From Halomonas sp. KAO (GTDB taxonomy: Bacteria > Pseudomonadota > Gammaproteobacteria > Pseudomonadales > Halomonadaceae): 64,000 nucleotides of DNA. The DNA is taken from positions 81,537 through 145,536 of the forward strand of contig NZ_JADNRL010000009.1 in the NCBI RefSeq assembly GCF_015595025.1. Direction: 5' to 3'. The position numbers were made by a program, and so were the translations under genes. Shown here in pieces: positions 1-7,447 of this stretch. The notes beneath the pieces were generated by a model. It did not search any database and had not been told where the DNA came from. It worked only from the letters and a program-made list of their open reading frames with translations. The number at the start of each line of letters is the position of its first letter. Within the stretch, counting starts at the first letter, position 1.

Positions 1-1016
1 TCTGTATCTTCGGCCTGACCAGCTTTCTCGGAGGCAGCGGCTTCCTGGCGATCTATCTGGCCGGCCTGATGATCGGCAACCAGAAGGGGCGCCACCTCAA
101 CTATATCCTGCCGGTTCATGATGGTCTGGCCTGGCTCAGTCAGATAGGGCTCTTCCTGGTGCTGGGGCTGCTGGTATCGCCATCGGACCTGCTGCACTAT
201 GCGTTGCCTGCGACTCTGGTGGGGCTGATGCTGATCTTCGTGGCGCGCCCCTTTGCGGTACTGGTCTCGCTCAAGCCCTTCTTCAAGTTTCGCTGGCGCG
301 AACTCGGTTTCATCTCCTGGGTCGGCCTGCGTGGGGCCGTGCCGATCGTGCTGGCGATCTTCCCGGTGATCGGTGGTGTGGAGGAGGCGGCGCTCTACTT
401 CAACGTGGCCTTCGCGGTGGTGCTGTTATCCCTGCTGCTGCAGGGCGGCACGCTGTCGCTGATGGCGCGGTGGACTCGAGTGCTGATACCGACACCGGTC
501 AGCCCCAACCATCGCGGCCCTCTGGGGATTCTGCCCGAGAACGATTACGAGATGTTCGTTTACCGGGTCGAGAACGAGGATCTCGCCGATGTTCCGATTC
601 GTCTGCTGCGCTTTCCCTCCGGTGCCCTGATCTCGGCCCTCTTTCGCGAGCATGCCATGCTGCACCCCAAGGGGAGTACGCGATTGCAGCTGGAGGATGT
701 GCTTTGCGTGATCGGTCGCAGCGAGGATCTGCCGGCGCTGAACCGACTCTTCAATGGAGAGGCGAAGCTCAAGCAGGAGCGCGCCTTCTTCGGCACGTTC
801 ACCTTCGAGGGGGAGGCCAGGATGCAGGATATCGCCGATGCCTACGGGCTGACCCTGAGCCCCGGTGAGCGGGAGATGAGCCTCAGCGAGTTTGTCTCGT
901 TGCGTGTCGGTGGCCACCCGGTGGTCGGCGATGATGTGGACTGGCATGGTATCCACTGGGTGGTCAGCGAGATGGATGGGAACCGCGTCACCCGGGTCGG
1001 TCTGCGGCTTTACTAG
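1..1016 (+). CDS. Potassium/proton antiporter of the CvrA/NhaP2 type, 5' end cut by the window
   Basis: The reading frame is open from base 3 (337 residues visible), so the N-terminal membrane part lies outside. The visible part starts with several hydrophobic segments (to about residue 150). It includes the GLRGAVP motif typical of CPA1 sodium or potassium/proton antiporters, within a helix near residue 110. A soluble C-terminal region follows that resembles the TrkA-C / transporter-associated regulatory modules of NhaP2 (starting around NDYEMFVYRVEN). In this family the inner-membrane protein exchanges K+ for H+ and helps adaptation to low osmolarity. E. coli CvrA is about 578 residues, so a little over half is visible. 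The gene is followed by a tRNA gene with its own promoter. The family is fairly sure; ion preference is inferred. Confidence 0.85.
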   Translation, partial: CIFGLTSFLGGSGFLAIYLAGLMIGNQKGRHLNYILPVHDGLAWLSQIGLFLVLGLLVSPSDLLHYALPATLVGLMLIFVARPFAVLVSLKPFFKFRWRELGFISWVGLRGAVPIVLAIFPVIGGVEEAALYFNVAFAVVLLSLLLQGGTLSLMARWTRVLIPTPVSPNHRGPLGILPENDYEMFVYRVENEDLADVPIRLLRFPSGALISALFREHAMLHPKGSTRLQLEDVLCVIGRSEDLPALNRLFNGEAKLKQERAFFGTFTFEGEARMQDIADAYGLTLSPGEREMSLSEFVSLRVGGHPVVGDDVDWHGIHWVVSEMDGNRVTRVGLRLY

Positions 1017-1058
1017 CCATCACTGATATATCCCTAAGGCATTGATCACAATTGGCTC

Positions 1059-1086
1059 TTGACCTGGGGGAGAAAGCTGGTAATAT
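1059..1086 (+). promoter_or_regulatory. Sigma70-type promoter of tRNA-Ser
   Basis: TTGACC at 1059-1064 and TAATAT at 1081-1086 are separated by 16 bases and sit just upstream of the tRNA gene, which starts at 1102. The run gives a good match to a housekeeping promoter, with transcription starting near 1093. This is a pattern match only. Confidence 0.6.
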
Positions 1087-1101
1087 TCACCGCCGTAAGC
1101 C

Positions 1102-1191
1102 GGAGGGATGGCAGAGCGGTTGAATGCACCGGTCTTGAAAACCGGCGTAGGTGAGAGCCTACCCAGGGTTCGAATCCCTGTCCCTCCGCCA
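1102..1191 (+). tRNA. tRNA-Ser (anticodon UGA)
   Basis: This is a complete class II tRNA of 90 bases including an encoded CCA end. The acceptor stem GGAGGGA (1102-1108) pairs with TCCCTCC (1181-1187), followed by discriminator G and CCA. The anticodon stem CCGGT/ACCGG encloses the loop CTTGAAA, with anticodon TGA at 1136-1138. The T arm has the usual GGTTCGAATCC core. The long variable arm (GTAGGTGAGAGCCTAC region) fits serine tRNA. It reads UCA and other UCN codons. A promoter lies just upstream and a strong terminator just downstream, so it is a single-gene unit. Confidence 0.98.
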
Positions 1192-1200
1192 CTACACTAG

Positions 1201-1236
1201 AAAAAGCCACTGTTCTCAGTGGCTTTTTCTTTTTTT
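1201..1236 (+). terminator. Rho-independent terminator of tRNA-Ser
   Basis: A perfect 12-bp stem (AAAAAGCCACTG / CAGTGGCTTTTT) with loop TTCT is followed by CTTTTTTT. It ends the tRNA transcript before the YaeQ gene. Confidence 0.9.
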
Positions 1237-1299
1237 AAGCTTCTCTCCTGGCTTCTACCACGGCCCATGCCATAGCATCCTTTCCTCGAGGCGACCCGA

Positions 1300-1854
1300 A
1301 TGGCATTGAAAGCCACGATTTACAAGGCACGGCTGCAGATTGCCGATCTGGACCGCCACTACTACGGCGACCATGTGCTCACCCTGGCTCGACACCCCTC
1401 GGAGACCGACGAGCGCATGATGCTGCGCGTGCTGGCCTTTGCCCGACATGCCCATGACGATCTCGCCTTCGGTCGCGGTGTCAGCACCGACAATGAGCCC
1501 GATCTCTGGGTGCGGAGCCTGACCGACGAGATCGAGCTCTGGATTCAGCTGGGGCAGCCGGATGAGCGCGAGATACGTCGTGCCTGCGGCCGCGCCCGCC
1601 AGGTAGTGCTCTATACCTACAGCGGCCAGGGAGCCGGGATCTGGTGGGAGCAGCTCGGCAGCAAGCTGGCCAACCTGGGCAATCTCTCCGTATACGACAT
1701 CTCGCCGGAGACCATGGCCGCGCTGGGGCAGTTGGCGCGGCGAGGCATGGAGTTCAATATCACCATCCAAGATGGCGCCATCTGGCTGGCCAATGCCGAG
1801 ACGGCGGTAGAGGTTGGCGTCGAGGTGCGCCAGGAAGCCGGCACGCGTCGGTAG
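1300..1854 (+). CDS. yaeQ: YaeQ family protein
   Basis: The 184-residue product matches the YaeQ family over its full length: it begins MALKATIYKARLQIAD, and the middle contains the characteristic YTYSGQGAGIWWEQ stretch. YaeQ proteins have a PD-(D/E)XK nuclease-like fold. Their role is unsettled: they were first described as suppressing loss of the RfaH antiterminator, and a nuclease activity has only been inferred from structure. The start at 1300 gives the usual family length (about 180 residues), with GAGG just upstream. It is a single gene downstream of the tRNA-Ser terminator. The family call is firm; the biochemical role is not known to me. Confidence 0.9.
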   Translation: MALKATIYKARLQIADLDRHYYGDHVLTLARHPSETDERMMLRVLAFARHAHDDLAFGRGVSTDNEPDLWVRSLTDEIELWIQLGQPDEREIRRACGRARQVVLYTYSGQGAGIWWEQLGSKLANLGNLSVYDISPETMAALGQLARRGMEFNITIQDGAIWLANAETAVEVGVEVRQEAGTRR

Positions 1855-1968
1855 TCGGCAGAGCGCTCTCGGGAGCTGACCCGTCCGTCGGCTCGCTGGC
1901 AAGGCCCCCTTGCGAGCAGGGGGCGAAGCTCGCAAAGTAGGGGGGCGCCTGCTGCTGGGAGGCACTTC

Positions 1969-2400
1969 ATGTCGACGCCTGACACCTTGCCCCGCCCGAC
2001 ACTCGCTGTTGCCGCTGCCGTGATCCGCAACGAGCGGATCCTGATGGTTCGCCGCGCCCATGCCCCGAACGCCGGGCGGCTGGCTCTGCCCGGGGGCAAG
2101 GTGGAGCCTGGTGAGACGCTGAAGGCCGCCGCCGAACGTGAGCTGCACGAAGAAACCGGGTTGCTGGCGAGAGCGGGTGAGGTGCTTGCCGCCATCGATG
2201 TGCTCGACCATGACCCCATGGGGCATCTACGCTCACATCATGTGGTGGTCGTGCTGCGCATGGCGTGGCAGGGCGGTGAGGAGGCTGCGGCAAGCGACGC
2301 CAGCGAACTGCTCTGGCTCGATCGGGACGCGCTGGAAAGGGCGGGGTCCGATGTCTGCAGCAGCGCGGCCAGGGTCGCTGGCGCGCTGTTGGCGGCATGA
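1969..2400 (+). CDS. Nudix (MutT-like) nucleotide hydrolase
   Basis: The protein has 143 residues. It carries a complete Nudix box starting at GGKVEPGETL and continuing through RELHEETGLL near residues 43-66, matching G-x5-E-x7-R-E-U-x-E-E-x-G-U. Such enzymes hydrolyse nucleoside diphosphates linked to another group, using a divalent metal held by the Glu residues of the box. The substrate cannot be told from sequence; a house-cleaning or ADP-ribose-type role is possible. The start codon has a good ribosome site (GGGAGG, 6 bases upstream). The 114 bases before it contain a GC-rich hairpin (1904-1924) without a T run. Confidence 0.88.
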   Translation: MSTPDTLPRPTLAVAAAVIRNERILMVRRAHAPNAGRLALPGGKVEPGETLKAAAERELHEETGLLARAGEVLAAIDVLDHDPMGHLRSHHVVVVLRMAWQGGEEAAASDASELLWLDRDALERAGSDVCSSAARVAGALLAA

Positions 2401-2512
2401 GGTCAGCAGAAACAGCCTTGAGGTCCCGTGCATCAGGCTCTTGCGCGAGGAACTTCCAGCCGGCATGCTAGTCGATTGGCAAGATCAACTGACGTTAGGG
2501 AGCACAGGATCA

Positions 2513-3187
2513 ATGGCCTACCAAGAGTCACAGATTAGCCGCCAGCAGAGTCAGGTGGGAGTCAGCAATACCAGCAAGGTATTGCGCAACACCTATGGCC
2601 TGCTGGCCATGACGCTGCTCTTCTCCGCCGTGACGGCGGGTGCCGCCATGGCGATGGGTATCGAGCGCATGAACATTCTGGTGTTCTTCATCGGTGCCTA
2701 TGGACTGATGTTCCTGGTCCACAAGACGGCAAACTCCGCGATGGGTCTGCTGACCACCTTCGCCTTCACCGGCTTTATGGGCTTCACCCTGGGGCCGATC
2801 CTCAACGCCTACCTGGCGATGCCCAACGGCGCCGCCCTGGTGATGAATGCCCTGGCGATGACCGGGCTGACCTTCATCGGTCTCTCCGCCGTGGCGCTGA
2901 TCACCAAGAAGGACTTCAGCTTCCTGGGCAACTTCATGATGGCGGGTGCCATCGTGCTGGTGCTGGCCATGGTCGCCGGGCTGTTCTTCCAGATCCCCGC
3001 GCTGATGCTGATGGTATCCGCCGGCTTCGTGCTGTTCTCCTCCGCGGCGATCCTCTACCAGACCAGTGAGATCGTTCATCGCGCCGGTGAGACCAACTAC
3101 ATTCTGGCCACCATCACGCTCTATGTGTCGATCTACAACCTCTTCGTCAGCCTGCTCTCCCTGCTGGGCATCATGAGCAGCGACTGA
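2513..3187 (+). CDS. Bax inhibitor-1 / YccA family membrane protein
   Basis: The 224-residue product has about seven hydrophobic helices after a polar N-terminus (MAYQESQISRQQSQ) and belongs to the BI-1/TMBIM family. E. coli YccA interacts with the FtsH protease at the inner membrane and modulates its proteolysis. Some bacterial relatives are pH-sensitive calcium leak channels. The frame runs open well upstream, overlapping the Nudix gene, but the ATG at 2513 gives the normal family length, so I chose it. The gene lies directly before tusDCB, an arrangement also seen in Pseudomonas-type genomes. A terminator hairpin follows at 3212. Confidence 0.92.
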   Translation: MAYQESQISRQQSQVGVSNTSKVLRNTYGLLAMTLLFSAVTAGAAMAMGIERMNILVFFIGAYGLMFLVHKTANSAMGLLTTFAFTGFMGFTLGPILNAYLAMPNGAALVMNALAMTGLTFIGLSAVALITKKDFSFLGNFMMAGAIVLVLAMVAGLFFQIPALMLMVSAGFVLFSSAAILYQTSEIVHRAGETNYILATITLYVSIYNLFVSLLSLLGIMSSD

Positions 3188-3211
3188 CAGCGCGAGTCAC
3201 GCGAGACAGGG

Positions 3212-3242
3212 CTGGCCCCGCTTCGGCGGGGCCAGTCTGTTT
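3212..3242 (+). terminator. Terminator after the YccA-like gene
   Basis: A perfect 10-bp GC-rich stem CTGGCCCCGC / GCGGGGCCAG with a TTCG tetraloop is followed by TCTGTTT. It separates the YccA-like gene from the tus genes, though the T run is weak and some readthrough is likely. Confidence 0.7.
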
Positions 3243-3267
3243 GCAGGCCAGTTTCAGGAGTCTCCGG

Positions 3268-3660
3268 ATGCGCTACGCCATCCTTCTACTCGATGCGCCT
3301 TACACCAGCCAGGCATCCCACTCCGCCTTGCGTTTTACCCGCGCGCTGCTGGCGCGGGGGCATGACGTCGAAGGAGTGTTCTTCTACCATGACGGCGTGC
3401 ATAACGCGGCCAGGCTTGCCGCACCGCCACAGGATGAGCCACATCTGGTCGATGCCTGGGCCGAGCTGGCGCGGGAGCACGGCGTGCCCCTCCAGGTCTG
3501 CATTGCCGCCGCCCTGAGGCGTGGCCTGCTCGACGAACAGGAGGCCGCACGGCATGGCAAGGAGGGGGCCAGCGTTGCGCCACCCTTCGAGCTGACCGGG
3601 CTGGGACAGCTCGTCGACCTGGGCCTGCGCTGCGATCGCCTGATCACCTTTGGTCCCTGA
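3268..3660 (+). CDS. tusD: Sulfurtransferase complex subunit TusD
   Basis: This is a 130-residue DsrE-fold protein. With TusB and TusC it forms the cytoplasmic TusBCD complex, which passes persulfide sulfur from TusA to TusE for 2-thiolation of U34 in tRNAs for Lys, Glu and Gln. Cys78, in the stretch VCIAAALRRG, is at the same position and context as the catalytic Cys78 of E. coli TusD. The frame is open upstream with a TTG at 3241, but the ATG at 3268 has a clear AGGAG site (3256-3260) and gives the family N-terminus MRYAILLLDA. tusC follows after 12 bases. Confidence 0.95.
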   Translation: MRYAILLLDAPYTSQASHSALRFTRALLARGHDVEGVFFYHDGVHNAARLAAPPQDEPHLVDAWAELAREHGVPLQVCIAAALRRGLLDEQEAARHGKEGASVAPPFELTGLGQLVDLGLRCDRLITFGP

Positions 3661-3672
3661 GGAGAGTTTCCG

Positions 3673-4047
3673 ATGCAAGACACAGCATCTCCGGCTGAGC
3701 TGATGGTGATCCTGCGCCATGCCCCCCATGGATCCAGCTGGCTGAAGGAGGGGCTCGATGTCGCCCTGGTCGCTGCCGCCTTCGATCGGCGAGTCACGCT
3801 GCTGTTCATGGGGGAGGGCATCACGGCGCTGCTCGAGGGACAACAGGCAGGCCCGCTGGGGCAGAAGGGCACGGCCCCGACTCTGGCCATGCTCGAGATG
3901 TATGACATCGACAATCTGCTGGTGGAGCAGCGGGGCATGGATGAGCTGGGTTTGACCAGCGACCAGCTGATGCTCCCTGTCAGGGGGGTGGGCGACGCCG
4001 AGATCTCTCGCCTGGTGGCATCCCATGTCCTGGTACTGAATTTCTGA
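3673..4047 (+). CDS. tusC: Sulfurtransferase complex subunit TusC
   Basis: The 124-residue product is the TusC member of the DsrEFH-like trio and is needed to assemble the TusBCD hexamer. It shows the expected fold signature: LMVILRHAPHGSSWLKEGLD at the start and a hydrophobic LLFMGEGI strand around residue 45. E. coli TusC has no catalytic cysteine, and none is conspicuous here either. It sits between tusD and tusB with short gaps of about 12 bases on both sides, and a GAGG site precedes the ATG, consistent with one transcript. Confidence 0.94.
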   Translation: MQDTASPAELMVILRHAPHGSSWLKEGLDVALVAAAFDRRVTLLFMGEGITALLEGQQAGPLGQKGTAPTLAMLEMYDIDNLLVEQRGMDELGLTSDQLMLPVRGVGDAEISRLVASHVLVLNF

Positions 4048-4058
4048 CGAGGCACTCC

Positions 4059-4346
4059 ATGTTGCTGCATACCCTGAACAGGCCCCCGACATCCCAGGTT
4101 CTTGCCCAAGCATTGGCGGGGATGGGGCCGGATGACAAGCTGCTGTTGATCGAAGATGGCGTCATCGGTGCCTTGCCTGCACACCGGGAGCGCTTCGGCC
4201 GGGTGGCGGGGCGCCTCTATGCCCTGCAGGAAGACCTCGAGTCCCGTGGACTTCTTTCGCTCCGTGACGAAGCGGTGCGGGTTGTCGACGTCGGTGGCTT
4301 CATCTCCATGACCGAAACGAGCGAGCGCACGGTGAGCTGGTACTGA
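4059..4346 (+). CDS. tusB: Sulfurtransferase complex subunit TusB
   Basis: The 95-residue product is the small DsrH-like third subunit of TusBCD. It begins MLLHTLNRPPTSQ, and the segment KLLLIEDGVIGAL is typical of TusB/DsrH. It contributes structure to the sulfur relay for tRNA 2-thiouridine synthesis. Its TGA stop shares one base with the ATG of tusE (TGATG at 4344-4348), so translation of the two is probably coupled. Confidence 0.92.
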   Translation: MLLHTLNRPPTSQVLAQALAGMGPDDKLLLIEDGVIGALPAHRERFGRVAGRLYALQEDLESRGLLSLRDEAVRVVDVGGFISMTETSERTVSWY

Positions 4347-4699
4347 TGGCAAGTACAGAAATATACCGTTATCTACTGGTCAGTAGCCAAGATATCCCGC
4401 TCGATCCCGAAGGCTATCTGGTCAACATGAACGAGTGGTCGACTGACGTCTGTGAGCGACTCGCGGAGGAAGAGGGCATCGCCCTGACCGTAGACCACTG
4501 GGAGGTCATCCACGTGCTGCGGGACTTTTACGACCGCTTCGAACAGGCACCGGCGATGCGTCCACTGGTCAAGGCCGTCGGCCAGGCCCTGGGGCCCGAC
4601 AAGGGACGCTCGATCTACCTGATGAAACTGTTTCCGGGCAGCCCCGCCAAGGTAGGCGCACGCCTGGCAGGGCTGCCCAAGCCCGCCAACTGCCTATGA
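4346..4699 (+). CDS. tusE: Sulfur relay protein TusE (DsrC-like)
   Basis: This 117-residue DsrC/TusE protein has the invariant penultimate cysteine: the chain ends PKPANCL, with Cys116. In TusE this cysteine accepts sulfur from TusD and hands it to the tRNA thiouridylase MnmA. The segment DHWEVIHVLRDFYDRF is diagnostic of the family. No dissimilatory sulfite reductase genes are nearby, so a tRNA-modification role is preferred over DsrC-type sulfur metabolism. Its start overlaps the tusB stop by one base. Confidence 0.94.
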   Translation: MASTEIYRYLLVSSQDIPLDPEGYLVNMNEWSTDVCERLAEEEGIALTVDHWEVIHVLRDFYDRFEQAPAMRPLVKAVGQALGPDKGRSIYLMKLFPGSPAKVGARLAGLPKPANCL

Positions 4700-4706
4700 G
4701 ACCGTC

Positions 4707-5294
4707 ATGAACTTCCTTGCCCATGCCTGGCTCGCCCGCGGTGGAGGCGACGATTTTCTGTATGGCAATCTGATCGCCGATGGCGTGAAGGGGAACGGCC
4801 TGGAGGCCTGGTCCACCGAGGTGGCGCGAGGGATTCGCCACCATCGTCGTGTCGATGCCTTCGTGGATCGTCATGGGGTGACCCGAGATATCCTGGCGCG
4901 CTCGCCACGCTCGGGCAGACGCTATATGGGCATCGCCCTGGATCTGGTCTGGGATCACTTCGTGGCTCTGGACCTTGAAGATACTGAGGGTGAGGAGTCG
5001 TCGGTCGTGACACGCAGCTATCGGTTGCTGAGCCGCCGATCGGCACCCTCACGGCTGGCACCGATGGTGCCTGTGCTGGTGGAGCAGGACTGGCTGCGTC
5101 GCTATGCCGACTTTAGCTTCACCTGCCGCGCCATCCGTGGCATCGGTCAGCGCCTCTCGGGACCCAATCGGCTCGCGGAGCTGGTGCCCTGGCTGGAAGC
5201 CGAATATCCCAGGCTGGGTGAGGAGTTCCAGCGCCTCTGGCCCGATGTGCGCGAAGCGCTGGAAGTCACGCCTGATGATACTAGTCGGTCATGA
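4707..5294 (+). CDS. acpH: Acyl carrier protein phosphodiesterase AcpH
   Basis: The 195-residue product starts MNFLAHAWLARGG and carries GNLIADGVKG and the HHRRVDAFVDRH segment, both family signatures. AcpH removes the 4'-phosphopantetheine arm from holo-acyl carrier protein; it is an HD-like metal enzyme of about 193 residues in E. coli. The conserved His/Asp residues around RHHRRVDAF and DLVWDHF probably hold the metal. It starts 7 bases after tusE and is likely in the same transcript. Its last 14 bases overlap the 3' end of moeA, which is read from the other strand. Confidence 0.9.
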   Translation: MNFLAHAWLARGGGDDFLYGNLIADGVKGNGLEAWSTEVARGIRHHRRVDAFVDRHGVTRDILARSPRSGRRYMGIALDLVWDHFVALDLEDTEGEESSVVTRSYRLLSRRSAPSRLAPMVPVLVEQDWLRRYADFSFTCRAIRGIGQRLSGPNRLAELVPWLEAEYPRLGEEFQRLWPDVREALEVTPDDTSRS

Positions 5295-6507
5295 GCCACA
5301 GGCAGGTGATGGACTCTCCGGGGGAGATCGAGGTCTGCGCGGGAATGACCGCCAGGGCATCGGCCTCGATGCAGGAGGAGAGGATGGCCGAGTTCTGGTC
5401 GGCAAAGGCCTCGGCATGTACGCCCTGGTCATCGAAGCGCAGCGTCACACGCATGTAATGCGCGCGAGGCCCTGCCCGGGTCGCAAAGCCACTGCGCGCC
5501 GGTATTTCGGGCAGCGTGGCCAGGGCCGGGCAGCCCAGCATGCGGCCTATCAGGGGCCTCAGGAACAGCCAGGTCCCGACGAAGCTTGAGACCGGGTTGC
5601 CGGGAAGTCCCACGAAGCGTGCCTCACCATCCCCGTTGCCGCGGCCGATTCTGCCCAGGGCCAGCGGTTTTCCCGGACGAATCGCCAGCCGCCACATGTC
5701 CAGCTCCCCCAGCGCTTCCACCGCCGCCTTGACGTGATCCTCCTCGCCGACGCTGACACCTCCTGTGGTCACCACGATATCGGCCTGGCCGGCGGCCTCG
5801 GCGAGCATGCGGCGGGTAGTGGTGGGATCGTCGGGAATCGATGCCATCGAGACGACCGTCGCCCCGAAGCGCTCCAGCAGGCGACGCAGCATGGGGCGAT
5901 TGGAGTTATAGAGCTGTCCCGGCCCCAGTGGGGTGCCGGGATCGACGATCTCATCGCCGGTGGAGAGCAGCGCGACGCGTGGTCGCCGGCGGACCTCCAC
6001 CTCGGTGATACCCTGGCCGGCGAGATGGCCCAGGGCGGCGGCTTCCAGGCGACGGCCGGCCTCCAGCAGGACCGAGCCCGAGGCAACGTCTCGGCCCCGT
6101 CGACGGACATTGTCACCCTGCGGGATATCGCCGGGAAGAGTGGCGACACCATCGGCTACCTCGACACGCTCCTGCATCACGACGCAGTCGGCGCCCGGCG
6201 GAATCTCTCCGCCGGTGAAGATCCGTGCGCAGCTACCGGGCGCCAGTGGCTGCACCGGCGTCCCGGCGGCGATGCGCTGGCGAATGGGCAGTGCCTGGCC
6301 GGCATCGCCATGGTGCAGCGCATAGCCATCCATGGCGCTATTGTCGAAGGAGGGCACATCGAGTCGCGCCGTGACGTCATTGGCCAGCACACGACCGGCG
6401 GCCTCCTCGCACGCCACTCGCTGGGCCTCGAGCGCCCCGACATCCTTGAGCAGCGCCTCCAGCGCCGCGGCAATGGGCTTGAGCTCACTGGTTTCCGTGC
6501 TACCCAT
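5281..6507 (-). CDS. moeA: Molybdopterin molybdenumtransferase MoeA
   Basis: The 408-residue product is full length for MoeA. It has the N-terminal VPSFDNSAMDGYALHHGD signature, the FTGGEIPPGAD region, and the central TTGGVSVGEEDHVK motif of the MoaB/MogA-like domain, followed by a C-terminal beta domain. MoeA inserts molybdate into adenylylated molybdopterin to give the cofactor used by molybdoenzymes, here most obviously the formate dehydrogenase encoded next door. It overlaps the end of moaB by 8 bases, so translation is likely coupled, and it converges on acpH with a 14-base overlap. Confidence 0.96.
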   Translation of the reverse strand: MGSTETSELKPIAAALEALLKDVGALEAQRVACEEAAGRVLANDVTARLDVPSFDNSAMDGYALHHGDAGQALPIRQRIAAGTPVQPLAPGSCARIFTGGEIPPGADCVVMQERVEVADGVATLPGDIPQGDNVRRRGRDVASGSVLLEAGRRLEAAALGHLAGQGITEVEVRRRPRVALLSTGDEIVDPGTPLGPGQLYNSNRPMLRRLLERFGATVVSMASIPDDPTTTRRMLAEAAGQADIVVTTGGVSVGEEDHVKAAVEALGELDMWRLAIRPGKPLALGRIGRGNGDGEARFVGLPGNPVSSFVGTWLFLRPLIGRMLGCPALATLPEIPARSGFATRAGPRAHYMRVTLRFDDQGVHAEAFADQNSAILSSCIEADALAVIPAQTSISPGESITCLWLMTD

Positions 6508-7021
6508 GCTGACCCCGCTCGGGAATCACCAGGTTGGCAAAGTTGCAAGGCTTGTGACGGCTATCGAGCTGCTCGGCCAGGATGCCGTCCCATGCGGTGC
6601 GGCAGGCACCGGTAGAGCCAGGCAGGCAGAAGATGACGGTCCCGTTGGCGAGTCCGGCCAGACAGCGGCTCTGCACGGTGGAACTGCCGATCTCCTGCCA
6701 GCTCAGTTGCCGGAACAGTTCACCAAACCCCTCGATGCGTTTATCCATCAGCACCGAGACCGCTTCCGGTGTGGAGTCGCGTCCGGTAAAGCCGGTTCCC
6801 CCGGTAGTCAGCACGACCTGAATATCCGGATCGGCGATCCAGGCCGCCACGACGGCTCGAATCTGATAGATGTCATCGCGGACGATATGTTTGTCGGCCA
6901 GGCGGTGCCCCGTGCGCTCGAGTCGTTCGACCAGTGCCTGCCCGCTGCGGTCGGACTCTTCGGTGCGTGTATCGGAGACCGTCAATACGGCGACGGTGAG
7001 GGGAATCATCGGCTCAGCCAT
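6500..7021 (-). CDS. moaB: Molybdenum cofactor biosynthesis protein MoaB/MogA
   Basis: The 173-residue product has the MoaB/MogA core: SDTRTEESDRSG near the start, VLTTGGTGFTGRD around residue 80, and FCLPGSTGACRTAWD near the end. These proteins adenylylate molybdopterin before metal insertion by MoeA. The frame is open to 7249, but the upstream part is the shadow of the DUF1244 gene. The ATG at 7021 gives normal family length and overlaps the DUF1244 stop by 8 bases, as moaB overlaps moeA. The three genes form one tightly packed unit. Confidence 0.94.
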   Translation of the reverse strand: MAEPMIPLTVAVLTVSDTRTEESDRSGQALVERLERTGHRLADKHIVRDDIYQIRAVVAAWIADPDIQVVLTTGGTGFTGRDSTPEAVSVLMDKRIEGFGELFRQLSWQEIGSSTVQSRCLAGLANGTVIFCLPGSTGACRTAWDGILAEQLDSRHKPCNFANLVIPERGQHG

Positions 7022-7361
7022 TCTGGGATGACTCCTCGTTGCCCTGTTTGCTGGCCTGTTTGCGCGCCTGTTGAGCCTGGAAGGCGGCCTGCTGTTCGGG
7101 CGTGGCGTCCTGCTGATACTTTTCCTTCCATTCGCCATAGGGCATGCCGTAGACATACTCGCGTGCCGTTTCGTAGTCGAGTTCGGCACCACGCTCCTCG
7201 GCGGCGCCCACCAGCCACTTCGACAGGCAGTTGCGGCAGAAGTCGGCAAGGATCATCAGGTCGATATTCTGCACCTCCTTGTGCTCGTCGAGGTGGCGCA
7301 GAAGGTGGCGAAACGCCGCGGCCTCGAGCTCGGTACGGGTTGTTTCGTCGAGATGTTGCAT
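7014..7361 (-). CDS. DUF1244 domain protein
   Basis: The 115-residue product belongs to the small DUF1244 family, whose function is unknown. Its core contains DFCRNCLSKWL (two conserved cysteines, C-x2-C) and EYVYGMPYGEWKEKYQ. The C-terminus is rich in Gln and Ala (DATPEQQAAFQAQQARKQ) and probably disordered. The ATG at 7361 has an AGGAG site, and the longer open frame upstream runs into the terminator region, so I reject it. It is the first gene of the moaB-moeA unit. The CxxC pair might bind metal or an iron-sulfur cluster; this is a guess. Confidence 0.85.
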   Translation of the reverse strand: MQHLDETTRTELEAAAFRHLLRHLDEHKEVQNIDLMILADFCRNCLSKWLVGAAEERGAELDYETAREYVYGMPYGEWKEKYQQDATPEQQAAFQAQQARKQASKQGNEESSQNG

Positions 7362-7397
7362 AAGACGCTCTCCTCTGTGCGGTTTTCGTCCAGCATA

Positions 7398-7426
7398 ACA
7401 AAAAGACACCGCCCGAGGGCGGTGTC
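7398..7426 (-). terminator. Terminator of the formate dehydrogenase operon
   Basis: On the minus strand a perfect 9-bp stem GACACCGCC / GGCGGTGTC with a 4-base loop is followed by CTTTTTGT. It lies between the last formate dehydrogenase gene and the DUF1244 gene, so the operon ends here and DUF1244-moaB-moeA needs its own promoter or readthrough. Confidence 0.9.
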
Positions 7427-7447
7427 GATGGTTGAGGGATGAGTGGC

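Noticed and set aside
1904..1924. GC-rich hairpin between the YaeQ and Nudix genes as a terminator
   Set aside because: The stem is good (7 bp) but no T run follows; I left it as a remark only.
2138..3187. A long frame joining part of the Nudix gene to the YccA-like gene
   Set aside because: The first 125 codons are the Nudix gene in another frame; the true protein starts at 2513 with family length and N-terminus.
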